From assembly GCA_023134135.1 (NCBI GenBank), contig JAGLVB010000024.1, forward strand, positions 1 to 35,560: a stretch of 35,560 nucleotides of DNA. Direction: 5' to 3'. The position numbers and the translations under genes are program-made. The stretch is from Candidatus Aenigmatarchaeota archaeon (GTDB taxonomy: Archaea; Aenigmatarchaeota; Aenigmatarchaeia; QMZS01). Under the pieces are notes generated by a model. That model did no database searches. It worked only from the letters and a program-made list of their open reading frames with translations, and was not told the DNA's origin. This document shows, piece by piece, positions 29,195 through 35,560 of this stretch (positions are counted from its first letter, which is position 1; every line of letters starts with the position of its first letter).

Positions 29195-30703
29195 ATGGGT
29201 AAAATAGAATTTCTTGATACTACTTTAAGAGATGGGGAACAGATGAGGGGACTTTCTTTCACACCCGAAGAAAAATTAAGTATTTCTAAAATGCTTTTAA
29301 ATAATCTGAAAGTTGACAGGATTGAGGTATGCTCGGCAAGAACTTCTGAAGGCGATTTTAAGGCAGCCGGGAAAATATTTGAGTATGCAAAGAAAAATGA
29401 TTTTCTGGATAAAGTGGAGGTTCTGGGATTTATAGATGGGGATAAATCTGTTGAATGGATTAGCAGGGCTGGAGGAAAAATTATGAATCTGCTTGTGAAA
29501 GGTTCTTTAAATCAACTCACCAACCAGATGAGAAAAACCCCGGAGATTCACATAAAAGATATTTCAGAAGTGTTTTCGGAAGCAGGGAAAAGAAAGATTA
29601 AATTAAATGTTTACCTTGAGGACTGGAGCAGGGGTATGAAAGAATCCAGGGATTATGTGTTTAAAATAACAGAGGCTCTTGATAAATTAGGTGTTGAGAG
29701 AATAATGCTTGCTGATACTTTAGGGATTTTATCTCCGGATGAAACCAGCAATTATATTAAGATAATGGTTGAAAAATTCCCTGAAATTCATTTTGATTTC
29801 CACGCTCACAATGATTATGGGTTTGCGACTGCGAATTCAATAAAAGCCATGGAATCCGGAGCAAGGGGAATTCATGCAACAATAAATGGTCTTGGTGAAA
29901 GAGCTGGGAATACTAATCTCACTGAACTGGTTGTTGCGATAAATGATAAAACCAAATTTGAGACCAATGTTGAGGAGGGGTGTTTGTATGGAATAAGCAA
30001 ACTGGTTGAAAGATTTTCAGGTATAAGAATTCCTGTAAATAAGCCTGTGATTGGAGAAAATGCATTTACCCAGACTGCAGGTGTTCACGCTGATGGAGAT
30101 AAAAAAGGAAATCTCTATATTTCCAAGCTAGTTCCTGAAAGATTTGGGAGGGAGAGGGAATATGCTCTTGGAAAATTGAGCGGAAAAGCAAGTCTCGAAC
30201 AAAATCTTGAAAAATTAGGTTTGGAATTGTCAAAGGAAGAAAAAGGGAAGGTTCTCAGGAAAATAATCCAATTAGGGGATAAAAAACAGTCAATTACCTG
30301 TGCGGATTTGCCTTTTTTAATATCTGATGTTTTAGGCGCTCCTGAAAAGAAAACAATGGATATAGTTGATGTTGTGGTTTCATGCGGATTTAAATTAATC
30401 CCAAATGCGACAGTGACAATAAAATACAAGGGCAAAGAATATTCTGAGAGTTCTGCAGGAGATGGGGGTTATGATGCTTTTATGAATGCTCTTAGGAAAA
30501 TCCTTGTTGACCAGCTGAAATTAGAACTACCTAGATTAGATGATTATGAGGTGAGAATCCCGCCCGGGGGGAGAACAGACGCTTTGGTGGAGACAAAAAT
30601 AACCTGGAGAAATAAGACTTTTTTTTGCACTTCAGGCGTTGATCCAGATCAGGTCATGGCAGCAATAAAAGCTACTGAAAAAATGTTAAATCTTGTTTTT
30701 TAA
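29195..30703 (+). CDS. 2-isopropylmalate synthase-family enzyme
   Basis: This 502-residue protein belongs to the acetyl-CoA-dependent LeuA/citramalate/homocitrate synthase family. The start is MGKIEFLDTTLRDGEQM (ATG 29195); the TTG in the frame 3 bp upstream is not needed. Metal and catalytic residues: D8, R12, E15-Q16, H203-x-H205 in FHAHNDYGFA, and GLGERAGNTNLTE. The C-terminal LeuA dimerisation domain (about residues 385-500, with VTIKYKGKEYSESSAGDGGY and TCSGVD-like FFCTSGVDPDQV) is present. Product unknown: no leuB, leuC or leuD nearby. It ends 12 bp before the protease gene. Confidence 0.88.
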   Translation: MGKIEFLDTTLRDGEQMRGLSFTPEEKLSISKMLLNNLKVDRIEVCSARTSEGDFKAAGKIFEYAKKNDFLDKVEVLGFIDGDKSVEWISRAGGKIMNLLVKGSLNQLTNQMRKTPEIHIKDISEVFSEAGKRKIKLNVYLEDWSRGMKESRDYVFKITEALDKLGVERIMLADTLGILSPDETSNYIKIMVEKFPEIHFDFHAHNDYGFATANSIKAMESGARGIHATINGLGERAGNTNLTELVVAINDKTKFETNVEEGCLYGISKLVERFSGIRIPVNKPVIGENAFTQTAGVHADGDKKGNLYISKLVPERFGREREYALGKLSGKASLEQNLEKLGLELSKEEKGKVLRKIIQLGDKKQSITCADLPFLISDVLGAPEKKTMDIVDVVVSCGFKLIPNATVTIKYKGKEYSESSAGDGGYDAFMNALRKILVDQLKLELPRLDDYEVRIPPGGRTDALVETKITWRNKTFFCTSGVDPDQVMAAIKATEKMLNLVF

Positions 30704-30715
30704 GATAATAGGTTT

Positions 30716-33700
30716 ATGAAATTAAAAGAAAGACAAAAGAATCATTTTTGGTTATATTTGGTCATTATCTGTTTATTGGTTTTCCAGATAAATATTTCTT
30801 TTGCGCTTTCAAATCCCTCCGCAATTTATTGTGAAAAATTGGGTTATGAATATGAAATTATTGATACTCCTAAAGGACAAGAAGGATTATGCGTTATTTC
30901 AACCAATACAAAATTTAAAGCATGGGATTTTTTAAAAGGGAAAATAGGGCAGGAATATTCTTATTGCGCTAAAAATGGTTATGATATTAAAATAATGGCA
31001 GGAAATAGTTCATTTACTTCCGAATATGCTGTTTGCTTAGTTCCGGAAAGTTCTTCTAAATTATTTAGTAACATTTTTTTAAAAAAAGAAAAAAAAGAAA
31101 TTCCAGTTTTAGAATTAATGAAACAGAATAATGAAAATTTATTTAAAGAAACAAAATACTTTTTTGAAAAAAATAAATTAAAAATTAGAAGTAAATTTTA
31201 TAATAAAGAAACTTCCAAAATATCCAACTCATTGAGAGGAGATTATCCTTCTTCACTTGATTGGAGAACTAAAGATGGAAAAGATTGGACAACGCCTATT
31301 AGGGACCAAGGAGATTGTGGTTCTTGTTGGGCTTTTTCAGCAACAGGTGTTGTTGAATCAAGAGTTAATATTGCGCTAAATAATTCAACTTATAATATAG
31401 ATTTATCTGAACAGGATTTGGTTTCTTGTAGTGATGCCGGAGATTGTAGTGGTGGATGGGAAAGTGGTGCTTTAGAATATATTAAAACAAATGGTACAGT
31501 AAAAGAATCCTGCTTTCTTTATTCTGCAACTGATGAATCCTGTTCAAACAAATGTGATAATTGGGATAATGAATTAATAAAAGTTCTTAATTATACTGTT
31601 ATCCAATCTTCAGTTTCGTCAATAAAACAAACAATAAATGATTATGGTCCAGTAACTGTCTATATGGAAGTTTATGATGATTTTTATGTGTATACAAATG
31701 GGATTTATGATACTATTTATTTTGCAAATAGTAGTCATTATGAGGGGCTCCACGCAATTTCAATTGTAGGATATGATGATGATAATTCTTATTGGATTTG
31801 TAAGAATAGTTGGGATATTATTTGGGGCGAATCTGGTTATTTTAAAATTAGTTATAATGCTCAGACTTTTAATTTTAACCCAATCTATTTTACAGATGGT
31901 TATTTTTTCTTAGATGAAAGTTATGTCGTGACTCAAACAGACATAGACAATGATGGAATTCCTGATGATTCTGATAATTGTCCTGAAACATTAAATTCCA
32001 ATCAAAGTGATATGGATTCTGATGGAATTGGAGATGTTTGCGATTCTGATATGGATGGAGATGGAATATTAAACGGAAATGATGAATGCAATATTACTTG
32101 GGGAACTCTTTATAATGGTTGTCCAGATATTTATTCACCAAACTTAACAATAAATTCCCCCAAACCAAACAGTTTTTTAGATTCAAAACTAATTCAGATA
32201 AATTTAAGTGTTTCTGACCCATCTTATAATAAAACAAATATTTCTATTTACAAATGCGATGTTTTAATAAATTCAACTACAAGCACAAAGAATGAAACCT
32301 TTTTAGTAAATTTATCTGTTCAGGAAGAGGGAATTTACAAAATTATCGCAACTGCATATGACAATTTTAATAATGAAAATACAACAACCGTAGATAACCT
32401 TACTATTGATACCACGAATCCTCAGATAACAATAAATTCACCAATTTCAAATTCTTTGATAAATTCAACTTCAATAATAATTGATTTGACAACAACAGAT
32501 ACAAATATGAATTATACAAACATCTCAATAACAAACTCAACAAGTTCAGTGGTAAATTCAACAACAAATCCAACAAATGGAAGTTATTTTACAATATTAT
32601 CTGTTCCTGCAGAAGGTGTTTACAATATAATTGCAACAACTTATGATAAAGCGGATAATTTTAATATAACAACAAACATAAATATTACAATTGATATAAC
32701 AAACCCCCAAATAAATTTCACATACCCAACCACAGAAACAGGAATTTATTCGCAGAATTATATAGAAACAAATGTAACTGTATCAGACACAAATTTAGCC
32801 AATGTAACAATTTATCTTTACAATTCTACAGGATTATTATATAACTTCACAAACTCCACAGGATTTTTTTACAATTTCACAAACCTCGACGATGGAACCT
32901 ATTATCTCAACGCAACAGCAAATGACACAGCAGGAAACACAAACAACACAGAAACAATAACAATAGTTTTGGATACTTCCTCAGCAATAGCCTTAAATGA
33001 AACAATATCAGACAATAATATTTATATAAACAGAAACTGGTCTTATCAGGAGGCTTATTCAGATGAAAACTTAAATGGTTCCAAATTAGAATGGAATGGA
33101 ACAAATGAAACAGCAACTGTTTCTGGAATGAGATGTTATCTTAACAAAACCGGATTGGCGGATGGAAATCATACTTATAAATTTTGGGTAAATGATTCCA
33201 CAGGCAACTGGAATTCAACTTCTGAATATTGGGTTTATGTTGATATAACAAACCCCAAAATAAATTTCATAAACCCAACCACAGAAACAGGAGACCACTC
33301 GCAGAATTACATTGAAGCAAATGTAACTGCCTCAGACAAAAACCTGGAAAATGCAACAATATATTTATATAATTCCATAGGTTTACTTTACAATTTCACG
33401 AACTCAACAGGATTTTTCTACAATTTCACAAATCTCAATGATGGAACCTATTATCTCAACGCAACAGCAAATGACACAGCAGGAAACACAAACAACACAG
33501 AAACAATAACAATAACCTTAGATACAACATCCTCAGCAATAGCCTTAAATGAAACAATATCAGACAATAATATTTATATAAACAGAAACTGGTCTTATCA
33601 GGAAGCCTATTCAACTGAAAGTTTAAATGGTTCTGGAATGGAATGGAATGGAACAAATGAAACCGCAATCGTGTCTGGAACAAGATGCTACTTAAATAAA

Positions 33701-34744
33701 ACCAATCTCACAGATGGAAATTATACTTATAAATTCTGGGTAAATGATTCAGCAGGAAACTGGAATTCAACCAATCTTTATTGGGTTTATGTTGATACTG
33801 CAAACCCGCAAATAACAAATATTTCAACTGCAACCTCAGGAACCAGCACAGTTACAATAACTCTTTCAGTAACCACCGATGAAAATGCTGTTTGCAGATA
33901 TACTATTATTTCAAATGAGACAAACTATTCTTCTATGAATACATTTAATTTATCAGGAACAACAAATCATTCAGAAACCTTCATTTATTATTCAGACAGT
34001 TCAGGAACTTATTATGTGAGATGCAAGGATACTGCGGGAAATGTTATGAATTCTTCAAATAGCGCAACTTATAACGCTGATGTAATTGTGGGTAGTGGGA
34101 GCACTAGTTCAAGAAGCAGTTCCGGCGGTATTTACATTCCTTCCTATTGGATAACAACTTACACTGTAACAGATAAAAATTTTACCGCAGGATATTCAAG
34201 AGAGCTTAAAGAAAAAAGAAGGTTAAAAATCAAGGTTGATGATGAAAACCATTATGTTGGTATTGTTAACTTAACAAATACAACAGTTACAATAAATATT
34301 TCAAGCACTCCGCAACAAGCCACTTTTTTAGTTGGAGATGAGAAAAAGTTTGAGGTTACAAATGATTCTTATTATGATATTTATGTCAAGTTGAATAGCA
34401 TAACCAATGACTTAGCAAATTTAACAATAAAGAAGATTCATGAACTAATTTTAACAGAGCCGGAAGAAGAAATTGAGGTTGAAAATCAGACTGTTGAACA
34501 GGAGGAAACAGTGCCGCAGGTAATTTGCAATCAAGGTGAAAAGAGATGTTTAGGAAAGTTTTTGCAGGAATGCAAAAGCAATGAATGGATGGCAATTCAA
34601 ACCTGCGAGTATGGTTGCAATAGTGGGGATTTGATTTGTAATCCTGTTTCATCGCAGGAATCAGAGGAAAAACCAGATTATTCAGGGATATTAATAGTTG
34701 TGTTGATTATAATTGTTTTTGGGTGGATTGGGTTATTATTTTGA
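30716..34744 (+). CDS. Surface papain-family protease with Ig-like repeats
   Basis: This 1342-residue protein has a signal peptide (hydrophobic about residues 11-31), two short Cys-containing DUF333-like units (about 33-110; YCEKLGYEYEI, then GQEYSYCAKNGY), and a C1A papain-like domain (about 180-395) with Q198, catalytic C204 (GSCWAF), H346 and N364 (KNSW). A thrombospondin type 3-like Ca2+ segment follows (about 408-458; DIDNDGIPDDSDNC and DMDGDGILNG), then several Ig-like modules very rich in N-x-S/T sites, a Cys-rich part (about 1276-1310) and a C-terminal membrane anchor (about 1323-1340). It is expected to be displayed outside the cell, with many possible N-glycans. Predicted role: host or neighbour-cell protein digestion or attachment. 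Confidence 0.88.
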   Translation: MKLKERQKNHFWLYLVIICLLVFQINISFALSNPSAIYCEKLGYEYEIIDTPKGQEGLCVISTNTKFKAWDFLKGKIGQEYSYCAKNGYDIKIMAGNSSFTSEYAVCLVPESSSKLFSNIFLKKEKKEIPVLELMKQNNENLFKETKYFFEKNKLKIRSKFYNKETSKISNSLRGDYPSSLDWRTKDGKDWTTPIRDQGDCGSCWAFSATGVVESRVNIALNNSTYNIDLSEQDLVSCSDAGDCSGGWESGALEYIKTNGTVKESCFLYSATDESCSNKCDNWDNELIKVLNYTVIQSSVSSIKQTINDYGPVTVYMEVYDDFYVYTNGIYDTIYFANSSHYEGLHAISIVGYDDDNSYWICKNSWDIIWGESGYFKISYNAQTFNFNPIYFTDGYFFLDESYVVTQTDIDNDGIPDDSDNCPETLNSNQSDMDSDGIGDVCDSDMDGDGILNGNDECNITWGTLYNGCPDIYSPNLTINSPKPNSFLDSKLIQINLSVSDPSYNKTNISIYKCDVLINSTTSTKNETFLVNLSVQEEGIYKIIATAYDNFNNENTTTVDNLTIDTTNPQITINSPISNSLINSTSIIIDLTTTDTNMNYTNISITNSTSSVVNSTTNPTNGSYFTILSVPAEGVYNIIATTYDKADNFNITTNINITIDITNPQINFTYPTTETGIYSQNYIETNVTVSDTNLANVTIYLYNSTGLLYNFTNSTGFFYNFTNLDDGTYYLNATANDTAGNTNNTETITIVLDTSSAIALNETISDNNIYINRNWSYQEAYSDENLNGSKLEWNGTNETATVSGMRCYLNKTGLADGNHTYKFWVNDSTGNWNSTSEYWVYVDITNPKINFINPTTETGDHSQNYIEANVTASDKNLENATIYLYNSIGLLYNFTNSTGFFYNFTNLNDGTYYLNATANDTAGNTNNTETITITLDTTSSAIALNETISDNNIYINRNWSYQEAYSTESLNGSGMEWNGTNETAIVSGTRCYLNKTNLTDGNYTYKFWVNDSAGNWNSTNLYWVYVDTANPQITNISTATSGTSTVTITLSVTTDENAVCRYTIISNETNYSSMNTFNLSGTTNHSETFIYYSDSSGTYYVRCKDTAGNVMNSSNSATYNADVIVGSGSTSSRSSSGGIYIPSYWITTYTVTDKNFTAGYSRELKEKRRLKIKVDDENHYVGIVNLTNTTVTINISSTPQQATFLVGDEKKFEVTNDSYYDIYVKLNSITNDLANLTIKKIHELILTEPEEEIEVENQTVEQEETVPQVICNQGEKRCLGKFLQECKSNEWMAIQTCEYGCNSGDLICNPVSSQESEEKPDYSGILIVVLIIIVFGWIGLLF
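32693..33793 (+). repeat. Tandem 549/552-bp repeat in the surface protease
   Basis: Copy 1 is 32693-33241 (183 codons), copy 2 33242-33793 (184 codons, one Thr more). They begin GATATAACAAACCCC (one C longer in copy 1) and share long identical runs, for example from the GGAACCTATTATC at 32895 on and through GACAATAATATTTATA. The copies encode about residues 660-842 and 843-1026. High DNA identity suggests recent duplication or gene conversion. The region is rich in A and C on the plus strand compared with its neighbours. Confidence 0.9.
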
Positions 34745-34807
34745 AATTTACAAAAAGAAAAAATTGAAAAAATAAAATTTATTGAAAAGATGTTAAATTT
34801 ATTAATT

Positions 34808-35194
34808 ATGTTAGAGGATTTTGATAAAATTTTGAAGAAGTACAGGACTTCATTGGAGATTGTAATTAATATGGAATCTTTCCGGAAAAAGAAGTTTTTA
34901 AATGGTTTGTATGAATCTTATAGAAATGATTCTTATGTAAATAATTTGGCGGAGAATTGTTTAATAAGAGGAACTGCTGAGGATGTTAAGAGGATTGATG
35001 AGATAACAGGTTTGGAATTTGAGATAATTTATGAGATTGTGTCTGAAAAATGCGAAAGAATAGGGGAATTTGAATCAGGCTCATTGAATGAAGCAGAATA
35101 TTTACTTGAAGGATGCAGAAATGGAATGGCTCACAGCAATTATGCTGAGATTGCAGATAGAGTTATGGATAATTATATTAAACAAGGATTATAA
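34808..35194 (+). CDS. Hypothetical helical protein
   Basis: This 128-residue protein starts at ATG 34808 (MLEDFDKILKKY), after AAATTTATTAATT, a leaderless context; an ATG at 34790 in the same frame adds 6 hydrophobic residues and is less likely. The protein is mostly helical and acidic, with a C-terminal NEAEYLLEGCRNGMAHSNYA and MDNYIKQGL. No domain is recognised. Its 3' end overlaps the convergent thioredoxin by 6 bp. Function unknown. Confidence 0.55.
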   Translation: MLEDFDKILKKYRTSLEIVINMESFRKKKFLNGLYESYRNDSYVNNLAENCLIRGTAEDVKRIDEITGLEFEIIYEIVSEKCERIGEFESGSLNEAEYLLEGCRNGMAHSNYAEIADRVMDNYIKQGL

Positions 35195-35512
35195 ATTTTT
35201 CTCCAAAAATTCCTTTACATCTTCTTCAGGATAAGCCCCAATAAATTCATCAACAACTTCTCCGTTTTTGAACAATTTGACATTTGGAATGCTCATTATC
35301 CCGTATTTCTGGCTTGCTGCCTGAGCTTCATCTGTTTTTGCTTTTACAAGAATAAATCTTCCATTATATTCTCCGGCGAGTTTTTCAAGAATGGGGGTTA
35401 GTCTTTTGCAGGGAGGGCACCATTCAGCCCAGAAGTCCACTAATACAGGGATTTTCTCTGATTGTTTGATTACTATTTCCTCAAAATTAGAATCATTTAC
35501 TTCTATTTCCAT
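35189..35512 (-). CDS. trxA: Thioredoxin
   Basis: This 107-residue thioredoxin has the active site FWAEWCPPCK (C32 and C35), then TPILEKLAGEYNGRFILVKA and the cis-Pro loop MSIPNVKLFKNG, and ends VKEFLEKNL. The active site is WCPPC, not the usual WCGPC; Pro33 will alter the redox potential. Its likely reductase is TrxB at 28223. The ATG at 35512 follows AAATTAAATAAATT (minus strand). The 3' end overlaps the convergent orphan by 6 bp. It is standard length and cytoplasmic. Confidence 0.95.
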   Translation of the reverse strand: MEIEVNDSNFEEIVIKQSEKIPVLVDFWAEWCPPCKRLTPILEKLAGEYNGRFILVKAKTDEAQAASQKYGIMSIPNVKLFKNGEVVDEFIGAYPEEDVKEFLEKNL

Positions 35513-35534
35513 AATTTATTTAATTTTATTTTAA

Positions 35535-35559
35535 TGCAACCCTTTAAAAAAGGTCTGCA
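35535..35559. other. Imperfect inverted repeat at the window end
   Basis: TGCA (35535-35538), CCTTT (35541-35545), AAAGG (35549-35553) and TGCA (35556-35559) form an interrupted stem with loop AAA. It lies about 30 bp upstream of thioredoxin and continues to the window edge, so it could be its promoter (CCTTTAAAAAAGG is TATA-like) or the start of another feature. Confidence 0.3.
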
Positions 35560-35560
35560 C

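Noticed and set aside
32907-33683. Minus-strand open frames inside the protease repeats
   Set aside because: They are reverse-strand shadows of the Thr/Asn-rich repeat, with low-complexity Leu/Cys-rich products.
35535-35559. Shared 13-mer CCTTTAAAAAAGG at the window end and in the tRNA intron
   Set aside because: The match is short and AT-rich, expected by chance and probably a promoter or simple hairpin.

Overview
The window is from an AT-rich archaeal chromosome, most likely a small-genome DPANN-type archaeon (Woesearchaeota/Pacearchaeota-like; this lineage is an inference from gene content and style, not a search result). Archaeal markers are aIF2-beta, ABCE1/RLI, ribosomal proteins eL42 (L44e) and archaeal-type uS17, a FlaJ/TadC-type pilus platform, a DUF2683-type antitoxin and a tRNA-Tyr interrupted by bulge-helix-bulge introns. 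Genes are short and densely packed on both strands. Many start only a few bases after an A/T-rich stretch, as leaderless archaeal transcripts do; a few have a GGTGA or GGAG ribosome site.

Layout. 1-4140: small orphan genes, a nucleotidyltransferase-like gene with a small basic partner, a degenerate class II aminoacyl-tRNA synthetase-like gene and a CorA-type transporter. 4133-8280: mostly minus-strand orphans (one built from internal duplications), a metallo-beta-lactamase-fold hydrolase, a MazG-like pyrophosphohydrolase (plus strand) and aIF2-beta. 8385-8597: tRNA-Tyr with two introns. 8606-13000: a methyltransferase, a CobO/BtuR-type ATPase, TatD nuclease, a one-helix peptide and ABCE1. 13000-17940: orphans, eL42, a UPF0104-like membrane protein overlapping a PepSY-like membrane protein, and a VTT/DedA protein. 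17964-20165: a FlaJ/TadC platform split into two overlapping genes, a zinc-ribbon protein and uS17. 20278-22476: a wHTH/zinc-ribbon protein, then a DUF2683-RelE toxin-antitoxin pair placed between a duplicated 3' end of htpX and htpX itself. 22500-28200: orphans, a SplB-like radical SAM enzyme, a GH-type glucosidase, PanD and a Nudix hydrolase. 28223-35512: thioredoxin reductase, a 2-isopropylmalate synthase-family enzyme, a 1342-residue surface papain-family protease with Ig-like repeats, and thioredoxin.

Functional links: translation (aIF2-beta, ABCE1, eL42, uS17, tRNA-Tyr), redox (TrxB/TrxA), surface biology (protease, pilus platform, membrane proteins) and stress or selfish modules (RelE pair, nucleotidyltransferase pair). 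The most notable signals are the tRNA-Tyr gene with a second intron inside the T-loop, the toxin-antitoxin cassette bracketed by a 92%-identical 100-bp repeat of the htpX gene end, its operator of three identical palindromes at 11-bp spacing, the synthetase-like protein without catalytic motifs, and the tandemly duplicated surface protease. No CRISPR array, transposase, integrase or rRNA gene was seen.
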